In this document: positions 53,019 through 61,337 of the stretch, one piece after another
How the letters are laid out: every line of letters begins with the position of its first letter
Numbering within the stretch: position 1 is the stretch's first letter
DNA from: Staphylococcus equorum
GTDB lineage: Bacteria > Bacillota > Bacilli > Staphylococcales > Staphylococcaceae
Assembly (NCBI RefSeq): GCF_029024965.1
Contig: NZ_CP118982.1
Span: forward strand, 1,612,001-1,676,000
Direction: 5' to 3'
Length of the DNA: 64,000 nt
Translations under genes and position numbers: made by a program
The notes under the pieces: generated by a model
Told to the model about the DNA's origin: nothing
The model's database searches: none
The model's input: only the letters and a program-made list of their open reading frames with translations

Positions 53019-55634
53019 ATGTTTCGTAAACTTTGGGCCCACAAAGTTACAAGATTTATTTGTATTGTTGCGCTGGGTATAGGCGTTGCTTTACTAACAT
53101 TCACACCATATATCTTTCGTTATTTAACTGAAGGGATTGTTTTTAGCGGGAGTGGTGATGGCTATAGACAAATGATGCCATTTCAAATGTATTTGTATGA
53201 ACATTTTAGCCAATTCAAAAGTTTTTATGATCATTCATTTGGTTTAGGTGGCGATTATGTAAAAGATTTAGCTTATTATTATGCTACTTCGCCATTTACT
53301 TTGATTAATTTTATTTTTGTCTGGCTATCAGAAGTATTATTTAATAGTAATCCAAGTAACATCACGTATTGGGCAAGTAACCAACTGATTGTTGCTTTTG
53401 TAAAAGGTGTAGTAACGTTCGTACTAGCCTTTTACTATTTTAGATATATAAAATTTAATCGTCATGCTGTTTTTTTGGCTTCTATGTTATATGGTGCCTC
53501 AACAGTAGTAATTTATTTTAATTTTACTTGGTCATATTACGGAGACTTGCTTATTTTTCTTCCACTCTCCTTATTGGCTATTGAACGATTTTATAGAGAA
53601 AAGAAAATAGGGTTATTTATTTTTGCTGTAGCTCTAACTTTATTTTCAAATTTCTATTTTAGTTATTATGAATCGCTTGTACTATTTGCATATTACTTTT
53701 ATAGATTAGTATTCCCTCACCCGAGTGATATCGTCACTCGCAAGCAAAAATTATGGATTATTCCTGTAGCAATAGTATTAAGTACACTAGTCAGTATTTG
53801 GGGATTCTATACCGGGGTTACTTCGTTTTTCAACAATGATCGAGTAAGCAATCCACATTTTAAAATAAATATGTTTACAGATTTTGCACGACAAAAACAC
53901 TTTTTTAGTAATGGGTTTTATATCACTGTTTCGATTATCGCTATAGTAGCATTGCTATCATTTAAGTTATATAAACATTATTATTATAGATTTTTTGCAA
54001 TTATGATTTGGATTATGTTGGTTGGTTCATTGACACCCTATTTTGATAGTATGTTTAATGGCTTTTCGACACCCGAACGCAGATGGGTTTACATATTTGC
54101 TTTCACCACAGCAGGATTAATTGCATTGTTTATTCAACACATTTCAGAATTAAAACTCAAGCCATATATCTTAGCATGTGCCCCCGCCTTGCTTTTCATG
54201 TCAATCATGACAATTATAGTTGAAAAAGAAAAAATGACATGGATGCTCGCTTGTCTCATTATTATGATTTTTATCGGGATACTTTTATTTAAAAGGTCTC
54301 TACTAAAAAAACGTTGGCCTTTAGCAGTATTATTAGTATTATTTATTGTTCAACAAAGTATGATTCTTTCTAATCATCACTACAATAATGTAAGGAATTA
54401 TGAATCAACCAAATCAGCTATGCATGCTTCAAAATATAAAAGTCCTGCTTTATCTAAGAAAATAGACGAGATTAATCAACGGCATAATGATGATCCACTG
54501 AGTAGAATTGATTATATGTCGCAATATGGTCTTAATTCACCAATGATTTATCATTTTAATGGTATTGCTTTATATTCAAGTATTTTTGATGGTGACATAT
54601 TAAAATATTATGATCAGACATTACAAATTAATATGCATACTGATAAAAATAGTACTTATCGATTATTATCAAATAGAGCGAATTTAATGGCATTATGGAA
54701 CGTTAATGATCGTATACGTCGACCAGATGATTCGAATATGTCTTTCGGTTTTGAACCTAAAGATACGATTCATCATTCAAAAAAAGAGTCATTTATTCAT
54801 TCAACAAACGAAATTAAATATCCAAGTGCTCATATAACCAACAAGGTGTATGATTCGAAAGATCTTAAATCACCGCTTGATAAAGAACAAGCAATGTTAC
54901 AAGGTGTCGTGTTCAACGATAAAGATGCTAAACCAAACAGCCAAATTAAGTCTAATGAAAATTTATTAGACAAAACCTCTACCTCATTAAATAATGCGCA
55001 TAGAGATAAAGACGGAAAGCTTACAGTGACAAAAGACAAAGGTGGCATAACTTACACCCTACCATCCTCCATTGCAAATAAATACAAAGACATGTATATA
55101 GAAATGGATGTTGAACTATTAAGCCCTGACAAGCAACATGACGTCGGTGTGAACGAATACAATCAAAGTCGTAATGAATTGACTTATAAATATCGTCGGT
55201 TTGTCACGCCTGTTACAATGCGTGTAAAAGCAGATGAAAAACTACAAGTTAAATTATCACAAGGTAAATATCGCTTTAATATTAAAGGCATTTACGGTGA
55301 AAACTATGAAACTTTAAATAAAGCGTCTAAAGCGTTAGATAATGTACAAGTGTCTGAACAACGTTCTGGTTATACAATTAAAAAAGACAAAAATGACGAA
55401 GGCTATCTTGTCTTACCAATGGCATATCGTGATGGTATGAAGGCATATGCCAATGATAAAACACTCCCTGTAAAACAAGGCAATGGCATAATGACCGTAA
55501 TCCCCGTTGAAAAGGGGCAAGAAAAAATAGAACTCAAGTATACGCCACCACATACAACTATCTTGGTAGTTTTAAGTGTTCTAGGTATTATATTGAGTAT
55601 TGGATTCACGAAATGGATTAAACCAAAAAATTAA
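53019..55634 (+). CDS. YfhO-family membrane protein, copy 2
   Basis: The 871-residue paralogue of the preceding gene has the same plan: many membrane segments to about 450, an outside domain, and a final membrane helix near 845-865. SGSGDG (43-48) matches the acidic loop of copy 1, and GIALYSSIFDGDILKYY matches its counterpart. The start is chosen at ATG 53019, seven bases after a GAGG; ATG 53013 is only one base from that site. An eight-codon ORF (53006-53029) overlaps the start. It probably shares a message with copy 1 (36-bp gap). Confidence 0.83.
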   Translation: MFRKLWAHKVTRFICIVALGIGVALLTFTPYIFRYLTEGIVFSGSGDGYRQMMPFQMYLYEHFSQFKSFYDHSFGLGGDYVKDLAYYYATSPFTLINFIFVWLSEVLFNSNPSNITYWASNQLIVAFVKGVVTFVLAFYYFRYIKFNRHAVFLASMLYGASTVVIYFNFTWSYYGDLLIFLPLSLLAIERFYREKKIGLFIFAVALTLFSNFYFSYYESLVLFAYYFYRLVFPHPSDIVTRKQKLWIIPVAIVLSTLVSIWGFYTGVTSFFNNDRVSNPHFKINMFTDFARQKHFFSNGFYITVSIIAIVALLSFKLYKHYYYRFFAIMIWIMLVGSLTPYFDSMFNGFSTPERRWVYIFAFTTAGLIALFIQHISELKLKPYILACAPALLFMSIMTIIVEKEKMTWMLACLIIMIFIGILLFKRSLLKKRWPLAVLLVLFIVQQSMILSNHHYNNVRNYESTKSAMHASKYKSPALSKKIDEINQRHNDDPLSRIDYMSQYGLNSPMIYHFNGIALYSSIFDGDILKYYDQTLQINMHTDKNSTYRLLSNRANLMALWNVNDRIRRPDDSNMSFGFEPKDTIHHSKKESFIHSTNEIKYPSAHITNKVYDSKDLKSPLDKEQAMLQGVVFNDKDAKPNSQIKSNENLLDKTSTSLNNAHRDKDGKLTVTKDKGGITYTLPSSIANKYKDMYIEMDVELLSPDKQHDVGVNEYNQSRNELTYKYRRFVTPVTMRVKADEKLQVKLSQGKYRFNIKGIYGENYETLNKASKALDNVQVSEQRSGYTIKKDKNDEGYLVLPMAYRDGMKAYANDKTLPVKQGNGIMTVIPVEKGQEKIELKYTPPHTTILVVLSVLGIILSIGFTKWIKPKN

Positions 55635-55684
55635 GCATAATATTAAAGTGCTAAATCTGTTATTTTCTTATACGCTAAAGGTAA

Positions 55685-55727
55685 TGAGACAGAAATCTAA
55701 TTTTTCTAACAAGATTTCGTCGTCTCA
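55685..55727. repeat. Staphylococcal intergenic hairpin repeat (GAGACAGAAATC type)
   Basis: Arms tgagacagaaatc (55685-55697) and gatttcgtcgtctca (55713-55727) form a hairpin. The cagaaatc/gatttcgt core is shared with 28418-28470. It lies 51 bases after the second yfhO gene and could help terminate it. Confidence 0.6.
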
Positions 55728-55778
55728 CACCGGCAAAGCTGGCTAGAAAATGGAATACAAGCGCTTTAGCTCTTGCAT

Positions 55779-55816
55779 AAGAACTACTTATCTTCATAAA
55801 TGAAGTAGTAGTTCTT
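55779..55816. repeat. Hairpin downstream of the YfhO pair
   Basis: Arms aagaactact...cttca and tgaag...agtagttctt pair around a four-base loop with small bulges. It could be a second terminator for the plus-strand genes. Confidence 0.5.
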
Positions 55817-55873
55817 TAAAAGCTTGATATAAACGCATTTTCAGTTCAGTCAGCCACTGCCAATATAATAATT

Positions 55874-55905
55874 GAGGCTGAGAACATGTATTTTATCTCA
55901 ACCTC
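55874..55905. repeat. Small hairpin in the rplS-yfhO gap
   Basis: Arms gaggctgaga and tctcaacctc form a ten-base stem with G-U in the minus-strand RNA and a C-A mismatch in the plus strand. Confidence 0.45.
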
Positions 55906-55912
55906 TTTAATG

Positions 55913-55978
55913 AGCTACTTAGGTTTGCTAGAAACTTCGACTAAATTTATTTTTCTAGCAAGACAACCTAATGTAGCT
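55913..55978. repeat. Long interrupted hairpin in the rplS-yfhO gap
   Basis: Outer agctac/gtagct and taggtt/aaccta pairings and inner ttgctagaaa (55925-55934) / tttctagcaa (55952-55961) arms stack into an interrupted stem spanning 66 bases. No ORF is present. Confidence 0.5.
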
Positions 55979-56000
55979 TATATTATATATATGCATCAAA

Positions 56001-56030
56001 AAAAGCGACTCCCATTGGGGAATCGCTTTT
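56001..56030 (-). terminator. Terminator downstream of rplS
   Basis: Thirteen-base arms (aaaagcgactccc, 56001-56013, with 56018-56030) have one mismatch and T-rich flanks in both directions. It ends the rplS message 20 bases after its stop. Confidence 0.88.
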
Positions 56031-56049
56031 TTTATGTCTAATTTGCTGA

Positions 56050-56400
56050 TTAACGAATTTCTTTAATTCTAGCAGCTTTACCACGTAATTCACGTAGGTA
56101 GTATAATTTAGCACGACGTACTTTACCACGGCGTTTAACTTCAATTTTTTCGATTTTTGGAGTGTGTAATGGGAATGTACGTTCCACACCAACACCTGAA
56201 GATATTTTACGTACAGTGAAAGATTCTGAAACTCCTCCACCACGGCGTTTAATAACTACACCTTCGAATAATTGGATACGTTCGCGAGTACCTTCAACAA
56301 TACGTACGTGAACTTTTAAAGTGTCACCTGGACGGAATGAAGGTATATCTGTGCGTAATTGCGATTGAGTTACTGCTTCGATTAATTTGTGATTACTCAT
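56050..56400 (-). CDS. rplS: 50S ribosomal protein L19
   Basis: L19 sits at the 30S-50S interface. The 116-residue protein begins [20 protein letters not shown] and contains [21 protein letters not shown]. The frame is open 26 codons further upstream, but the ATG at 56400 follows AGGAG and fits the family. The 101 bases between trmD and rplS could hold an L19-type leader, which I could not fold convincingly. Confidence 0.97.
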   Translation of the reverse strand: MSNHKLIEAVTQSQLRTDIPSFRPGDTLKVHVRIVEGTRERIQLFEGVVIKRRGGGVSESFTVRKISSGVGVERTFPLHTPKIEKIEVKRRGKVRRAKLYYLRELRGKAARIKEIR

Positions 56401-56501
56401 TATTTTTCTCTCCTTCAACCTATGTTCTTGCCTAGACAAAATATAGCAGCGGATCATAGTGATTTTCGTGTGTCGCACACTTAAAATATATTAGCATACT
56501 A

Positions 56502-57239
56502 CTAATCTTTTTTCAATTGCTTTTTATATCTTTCTATAATTTCTTGGTCTTTTTTAGTCAACGGATACTGTTCTAATAAATCCGGACGTTTTTCCCATGT
56601 TCTTAAAATTTTCTGTTCATAACGCCAGTTATCAATGTGGGCATGGTTACCTGATAATAAAACGTCTGGTACATTCAAATCTTTGTATATACGTGGTCGT
56701 GTATATTGTGGAAACTCTAATAAACCATCTTGAAAGGAATCATCCATGTGAGATTGTTGATTACCTAAAACACCAGGTAAAAGTCTAACTACCGCATCTG
56801 TCATTACCATCGCCGGTAGTTCACCACCAGTCAATACATAGTCCCCCATTGAAATTTCATCAGTGACTAAATATTCACGGATTCTTTCATCGTAGCCTTC
56901 ATAATGCCCGCAAATAAATACTAAGTGCTCTGCCTGACTGAGTTCATTAGCAATTGCTTGAGTAAAGGGACGACCTTGAGGGCACATTAAAATGACCCTT
57001 GTGTCTTCTGTTCGCTCAATACTATCCATTGCATTGAATATCGGTTCCGGCTTTAACACCATCCCCTGACCGCCTCCAAATGGGTAGTCATCCACTTGAT
57101 TATGTTTGTTTTCAGCAAAGTGTCTAAAATCCACTGTATTTACTTGTAGCAAATCTTTTTCTTGGGCTCGTTTTAAAATAGATTGGTTTAAAACACCTTC
57201 AAACATGCCAGGAAATAATGTTAAATAGTCGATTCTCAT
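56502..57239 (-). CDS. trmD: tRNA (guanine-N1-)-methyltransferase
   Basis: TrmD makes m1G37 and prevents frameshifting. It is a SPOUT-fold enzyme with the trefoil-knot SAM site: [23 protein letters not shown] and [15 protein letters not shown]. At 245 residues it is full length. Its ATG overlaps the rimM stop by one base (57239), so the two are translationally coupled. Confidence 0.97.
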   Translation of the reverse strand: MRIDYLTLFPGMFEGVLNQSILKRAQEKDLLQVNTVDFRHFAENKHNQVDDYPFGGGQGMVLKPEPIFNAMDSIERTEDTRVILMCPQGRPFTQAIANELSQAEHLVFICGHYEGYDERIREYLVTDEISMGDYVLTGGELPAMVMTDAVVRLLPGVLGNQQSHMDDSFQDGLLEFPQYTRPRIYKDLNVPDVLLSGNHAHIDNWRYEQKILRTWEKRPDLLEQYPLTKKDQEIIERYKKQLKKD

Positions 57240-57742
57240 TAATCTAATAATCCTTCCATAGGCGTGATTTGAATACGTCTACCTTCTACATCAATCTCTT
57301 TGACCACATCCGCGATATAAGGAATGAGGTATTCTTTGTCGCCTTTGACTACCCACACATCGTTTGCACCTGTTTCAAATATCTCAATCACACGACCAAT
57401 TGGAGTATCTTCATTAAAAACGGTACAGCCAATGATATCTGAATAATAAAATTCATGTTCTCCAAGTTCTATTTCTTCATGATCACGTTCTTGTAAAAGT
57501 GTTTCACCTTTTAGGTACTCGATATCATTAATGTTATTGATACCTTCAAACGTAAGCATATGCAGTCCTTTATGCATACGATATGAAGCAATTTTAAATT
57601 CAAGTGGCGCTTTATCTTTACGTGCTATTTCAACTATTTCTCCTGGTTGAAAACGTTTATCTGTAAAATCAGAATTAGACTTTATTTTCACTTCACCTTT
57701 AATGCCATGTGTATTAACAATTTTTCCAACTTCAACTTTCAT
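57239..57742 (-). CDS. rimM: 16S rRNA processing protein RimM
   Basis: RimM binds S19 and helps mature the 30S head. The 167-residue protein shows [16 protein letters not shown] at the N-terminus and the C-terminal PRC-barrel with [16 protein letters not shown]. It is 220 bp downstream of rpsP, separated from it by a terminator, and overlaps trmD by one base. Confidence 0.96.
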   Translation of the reverse strand: MKVEVGKIVNTHGIKGEVKIKSNSDFTDKRFQPGEIVEIARKDKAPLEFKIASYRMHKGLHMLTFEGINNINDIEYLKGETLLQERDHEEIELGEHEFYYSDIIGCTVFNEDTPIGRVIEIFETGANDVWVVKGDKEYLIPYIADVVKEIDVEGRRIQITPMEGLLD

Positions 57743-57906
57743 ATATGTGCCTCCGATAAATGTATCTTATAAGTGTTGTGTAATTTTTATGTATTATTTA
57801 ATTATTATAACATGTATAAATCTAACATAGTAATACATTCCTCAATAGAAAATTTTCTTATTCTCAACTATGTTAAAGCACTGATTATAATATTTTCCAT
57901 TAAAAA

Positions 57907-57929
57907 AAGAGCACCTAAACGGTACTCTT
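57907..57929 (-). terminator. Terminator downstream of rpsP
   Basis: A nine-base stem (aagagcacc / ggtactctt, one G-U in RNA) with a five-base loop is followed by T7 on the minus strand. Read-through would be needed for rimM-trmD unless they have their own promoter. Confidence 0.85.
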
Positions 57930-57962
57930 ACAAACACTATATTTGTTTAATAAGTTTAAAAC

Positions 57963-58229
57963 TTATTTTTGGTCGTCGAATTTTTTCAAAATACCTTCTC
58001 TTGATAAGATATTGTGAACTGTATCAGTCGGTTTAGCACCGTCTTTTAACCATTTAAGTGCTGATTCTTCGTCGATTTTAACTTCTGCTGCATTTACATT
58101 GTTAGGGTTGTAAGTACCGATTTGTTCGATAATACGACCGTCACGTGGTGCACGAGCATCTGCAACTACGATACGATAGAATGGATTTCTTTTTGAGCCT
58201 AAACGTGTTAAACGAATTTTAACTGCCAT
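57963..58229 (-). CDS. rpsP: 30S ribosomal protein S16
   Basis: The 88-residue S16 begins [20 protein letters not shown] and includes [12 protein letters not shown] and [16 protein letters not shown]. It binds 16S rRNA in the body of the 30S. ATG follows AGGAG. In S. aureus it directly follows ffh; here about 3.1 kb with a riboswitch-controlled gene pair lies between. Confidence 0.97.
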   Translation of the reverse strand: MAVKIRLTRLGSKRNPFYRIVVADARAPRDGRIIEQIGTYNPNNVNAAEVKIDEESALKWLKDGAKPTDTVHNILSREGILKKFDDQK

Positions 58230-58279
58230 TTATATTCTCTCCTTTTAATTTCATAAGTATTTATTTTCTACAAGAAATA

Positions 58280-58308
58280 ATGATACCAGTTCTTCTAATA
58301 TTTGTAAA
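58280..58308 (-). promoter_or_regulatory. Promoter of rpsP
   Basis: TTTACA (58308-58303) and TATCAT (58285-58280) are separated by 17 bases on the minus strand, about 50 bases upstream of the rpsP start. Confidence 0.7.
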
Positions 58309-58440
58309 GAGGTTATCCTTTACCAATTTTAAAAAATCATTTTTTCTCATCAATTACCTATTAAATAACGCGCTTTTGTCAATTTCCTCTTTTCACGCAC
58401 TTTACACCACTATGATATGCCTTGTCTTATATTAAGTCTC

Positions 58441-58469
58441 TTGACATCTATATTTAAAAGCTATACATT
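58441..58469 (+). promoter_or_regulatory. Promoter of the TPP-riboswitch gene pair
   Basis: A perfect TTGACA (58441-58446) is followed after 17 bases by TACATT (58464-58469). The transcript would start about 20 bases before the riboswitch aptamer. Confidence 0.7.
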
Positions 58470-58492
58470 GAGATTAAATTAAATAAGCACAT

Positions 58493-58576
58493 GCACTAGG
58501 GGTGTTTTTAACTGAGATGAGTACAACTCAAACCCTTTGAACCTGATCTAGCTGAAACTAGCGGAGGAAAGTGTGA
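58493..58576 (+). promoter_or_regulatory. TPP riboswitch (thi-box) aptamer
   Basis: The conserved TPP-aptamer landmarks occur in order: aggggtg (58498-58504), ctgagat (58512-58518), accctttgaacctgatctag (58532-58551) and a closing aactagcggaggaaagtg. The ends can pair as the P1 stem (gcact with agtgt). These residues form the pyrimidine- and pyrophosphate-sensing arms of the aptamer. It is on the plus strand, upstream of the SDR gene, and a terminator follows, so it should be an OFF switch for thiamine pyrophosphate. Confidence 0.95.
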
Positions 58577-58597
58577 AAGATTTTATATCCTATATTC

Positions 58598-58617
58598 AAG
58601 GGGCAATCTTGCCTTTT
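58598..58617 (+). terminator. Small hairpin in the riboswitch expression platform
   Basis: A short aagggGCA/TGCcttt stem with a four-base loop is followed by T5. It may be an extra terminator or part of the antiterminator. Confidence 0.45.
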
Positions 58618-58643
58618 TGCAATATTACTATTCTATCATTTCT

Positions 58644-58682
58644 AATACACAACTTTCTATAGTGAGGGTTGTGTATTTTTTT
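58644..58682 (+). terminator. Regulatory terminator of the TPP riboswitch
   Basis: A perfect ten-base stem (aatacacaac 58644-58653, gttgtgtatt 58668-58677) is followed by a run of T residues, 35 bases before the SDR start codon. This is the expected expression platform for transcriptional control. Confidence 0.85.
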
Positions 58683-58716
58683 AATTTTACTTTTTAAAAT
58701 TTTAGGAGTGAAAGTT

Positions 58717-59469
58717 ATGAATAAAACTATTTTAGTAACTGGTAGTAGTAGAGGCTTAGGTGCAACGATTGCAAAAACATTATCGCAACAAGGGTACAAT
58801 ATTATAATCAATTATTACAAAAATAAATCGTTAGCAGAAGATCTTGTTTCTGACATCGGCTCTGACCATGCAATTGCCATTCAAGCTGATGTCACAAATA
58901 GAAATGATATTGACCACTTAATTGAACAAGCTACCCAATATTTCGGGAAAATTGATGTCGTGATTAACAATGCATTAGTAGGTTTTAAGTTTGATCCTAC
59001 ACAGCAGAAATCATTTGCAGAGTTAGCATGGGATGATTATCAACAACAGATAGATGGCACTTTAAAAGCTGCCTTCAATGTAACACAAAGTGTCATGCCC
59101 CAATTTTTGGAAAGACAGCAAGGCATTATTATTTCTATCGGGACAAATTTATATCAAAATCCCGTTGTACCTTATCATGAATATACAACTGCAAAAGCAG
59201 GATTAATTGGCTTTACTCGTAATATTGCTGCCGAGCTTGGTAAATTTGGTATTAGAGCTAATGTCGTGTCAGGAGGTCTGTTAAAAACAACTGACGCAAG
59301 TGCTACAACCACGACTGAAGTATTTGACATGATTGCACAAACAACACCGCTTAAACGAGTGACTTCGCCACAAGACATTGCAAACATGGTTGCATACTTA
59401 GCTTCTGAACAAGCTAATGGTATAACAGGACAAAATTTCACAGTTGATGGTGGCTTAACAATGAATTAA
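58717..59469 (+). CDS. SDR-family oxidoreductase under TPP-riboswitch control
   Basis: The 250-residue protein has the NAD(P)-binding motif TGSSRGLG (8-15), NNA (84-86) and the catalytic Y156-TTA-K160. The position 13 residues before the tyrosine, normally serine, is T143, and S140 is nearby. The C-terminal DGG in FTVDGGLTM is typical. It resembles FabG-like reductases, but the riboswitch places it in thiamine metabolism. ATG 58717 follows AGGAG; a frame 16 codons longer starts inside the terminator. It is 26 bp before the monooxygenase and must be co-expressed. The substrate is unknown. Confidence 0.88.
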   Translation: MNKTILVTGSSRGLGATIAKTLSQQGYNIIINYYKNKSLAEDLVSDIGSDHAIAIQADVTNRNDIDHLIEQATQYFGKIDVVINNALVGFKFDPTQQKSFAELAWDDYQQQIDGTLKAAFNVTQSVMPQFLERQQGIIISIGTNLYQNPVVPYHEYTTAKAGLIGFTRNIAAELGKFGIRANVVSGGLLKTTDASATTTTEVFDMIAQTTPLKRVTSPQDIANMVAYLASEQANGITGQNFTVDGGLTMN

Positions 59470-59495
59470 CAAATTAAAATTAGGAAGTGCTTTCT

Positions 59496-60809
59496 ATGTC
59501 TGATAAAAATCAAAAACAACTTAATATTGGCGTTTTATTATATGCTTGTGGTCATCACCAAGCTGCGTGGTTAATGCCGAACTCTAGTGTGTCACGTATC
59601 GGTGAAATTACTTATTATCAGGAATTAGCTCAACTTGCTGAAAAGGGACTATTCGACGCAGTATTTTTCGCGGACAATCAATCTTTTCCTGCGAAATCTT
59701 CTACTGATATGCCGGCATTTTGGTTCGATCCTATCGTCAGTTTATCTGCTATTGCTCATGTGACAACACATATTGGACTTGTCGCAACAATTTCAAGTAC
59801 ATTCTCAAATCCTTTTACCGCATCTAGACAGTTGCTCAGTCTAGATCATCTTTCAAATGGACGTATAGGTTGGAATCTTGTCACCTCTATGACAGATTTA
59901 GAAGCTTTAAATCACAGTATGGAAATGCTCCCTGATCATAATGAACGCTATGAAATTGCTGCTGAATTTGCAAAAGTGATGAATCGGTTATTCACATCTT
60001 GGGATAAAAAACATTTTTTACATGATCGAAAGAATAAAAAAATTATTAATGATGATGACATTAATGCTATTAATCATCATGGTAAACATTTCAAAGTTAA
60101 AGGACCATCAACAACGCCAAGTAGTCCACAAGGTCGTCCAGTAGCTATGCAAGCTGGTGCATCTTCACAAGGTATTGCTTTAGCAACTCAATATGCAGAT
60201 GCAGTGTATTCAGTATCCTGGAACTTTAAACAAGCACAAGCTTTTCGAGAAAAGCTCGATCAACAATTACAATTATCAAAAAACAATAGTAGATATATCA
60301 AAATTTTTCCCGGTCTAGTTACATATGTCGCTGAAACTTATGAAAAAGCCTATGCTAAGAAAGAAAAGTTAGACAAAGCCTTACCGGTGGAAACCGCATT
60401 AAAACAATTAAGTTTCTTTATTCAACAAGATTGTCAAAACTGGGAGTTAGATGAACCCGTGCCACCCCTGCCTCCTGTAGAAGATTTTACAGGACCAGTT
60501 GGCCGTTACGAAACAATATTGGAAATTATTCGTGATACTCATCCAACTGTAAGAGAACTACTCGGTTACTTAAATGCTGGTGGCGGGCATTTCACCTTGA
60601 TTGGTACTCCTGAAGATATCGTAGATCAAATGGAGTACTGGTTACTAAGTGGTGTAGCCGATGGTTTTAATTTGATGCCGCCTGTCTTTCCAGATAGTTT
60701 AGAGGATTTCGTAGCATTGATTGTACCAGAATTACAAAAAAGAAATTTATACAGAACAACTTATGATGGTCATACTTTCCGTGATCATTTGGGATTAGAA
60801 AAAATTTAA
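59496..60809 (+). CDS. Luciferase-like FMN-dependent monooxygenase (NtaA/SnaA/DszA family)
   Basis: The 437-residue protein shows the family pattern: LLYACGHHQAAW, DAVFFADNQSFP, then a block from DPIVSLSAIAHVT through LDHLSNGRIGWNLVTSM, and GRPVAMQAGASSQG. Related enzymes oxidise chelates, sulfones or heterocycles using FMNH2 from a separate reductase. The preceding SDR is not a flavin reductase, so reduced FMN must come from elsewhere. ATG 59496 has AGGAAG eight bases upstream; a GTG at 59487 overlaps that site. Riboswitch control suggests a thiamine precursor, analogue or breakdown product as substrate, which is inference. Confidence 0.88.
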   Translation: MSDKNQKQLNIGVLLYACGHHQAAWLMPNSSVSRIGEITYYQELAQLAEKGLFDAVFFADNQSFPAKSSTDMPAFWFDPIVSLSAIAHVTTHIGLVATISSTFSNPFTASRQLLSLDHLSNGRIGWNLVTSMTDLEALNHSMEMLPDHNERYEIAAEFAKVMNRLFTSWDKKHFLHDRKNKKIINDDDINAINHHGKHFKVKGPSTTPSSPQGRPVAMQAGASSQGIALATQYADAVYSVSWNFKQAQAFREKLDQQLQLSKNNSRYIKIFPGLVTYVAETYEKAYAKKEKLDKALPVETALKQLSFFIQQDCQNWELDEPVPPLPPVEDFTGPVGRYETILEIIRDTHPTVRELLGYLNAGGGHFTLIGTPEDIVDQMEYWLLSGVADGFNLMPPVFPDSLEDFVALIVPELQKRNLYRTTYDGHTFRDHLGLEKI

Positions 60810-60883
60810 TCATTCTTCAAATAATATAATTGACGAGAAACCAGAACGGTAATTTGTCTAAGAATCATTACAGAACGAAGACA

Positions 60884-60914
60884 AACCAAATGACCTTACA
60901 TCATTTGGTTTTTT
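60884..60914 (+). terminator. Terminator of the SDR-monooxygenase pair
   Basis: A perfect ten-base stem (aaccaaatga / tcatttggtt) with a seven-base loop is followed by T6 on the plus strand. Confidence 0.88.
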
Positions 60915-60997
60915 AATAAGTCTTAATTTTTAGGATTTATGGCAAGACAAATCAGCGTCGTATTTATAGATTTTTTATTCCTCTACACTTTCTCATA

Positions 60998-61135
60998 TCA
61001 TATCTTTAGTATCTTCAAATCTTCTTTCAATTGTTTGAGACCACAATTTTCACTAATTCTATTATACATTTGTTTTTTATTTACCTTTATATAAGTTGCA
61101 TCAATAAATAACGATAAATGATTTATTAAATTCAT
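60998..61135 (-). pseudogene. Degenerate transposase fragment (IS1182/IS1272-like)
   Basis: A 45-codon open stretch reads SLFIDATYIKVNKKQMYN after an ATG at 61135. This resembles the DDE-transposase segment FIDxTHIKAxANK of IS1182-family elements. The frame then stops, and possible continuing homology is broken. No terminal repeats or complete element are present. It indicates past insertion-sequence activity beside the riboswitch gene pair. A database search is needed for certainty. Confidence 0.4.
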
Positions 61136-61169
61136 TTTATTTGAAATGTGGCAGTGGGTTGGGCGGACT

Positions 61170-61201
61170 CCTGTGGAAAAGTATTAATCGAAGAATACAG
61201 G
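61170..61201. repeat. Short palindromic unit near the transposase fragment
   Basis: Nested arms cctgt/acagg and gtatt/aatac form a hairpin within an unusually GC-rich patch (around 61150-61175) compared with its AT-rich surroundings. It may be an insertion-sequence end or a dispersed repeat. Confidence 0.35.
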
Positions 61202-61231
61202 CTGATACTATTAACTAAGGAAAGAAAGCAC

Positions 61232-61262
61232 AAAAAAATGCCAACAAAGTCATAGACTTTGT
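61232..61262 (-). terminator. Terminator downstream of ffh
   Basis: A perfect eight-base stem (acaaagtc / gactttgt) with a three-base loop is followed by tggca and T7 on the minus strand. A second hairpin, aacgat/atcgtt at 61274-61295, lies just before it. Confidence 0.65.
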
Positions 61263-61337
61263 CGACACTATGGAACGATTTGTCTAAGCATCGTTGTTTT
61301 GGTTTTTATTATTTATAGTTATACAAAATTTATGATT

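Noticed and set aside
55983..56243. Minus-strand 86-codon ORF overlapping rplS
   Set aside because: It is a second frame of the rplS gene running through its terminator.
57773..58036. Plus-strand 87-codon ORF across the rimM-rpsP gap
   Set aside because: It overlaps the rpsP terminator and the 3' end of rpsP and has no start signal; AT-rich chance frame.
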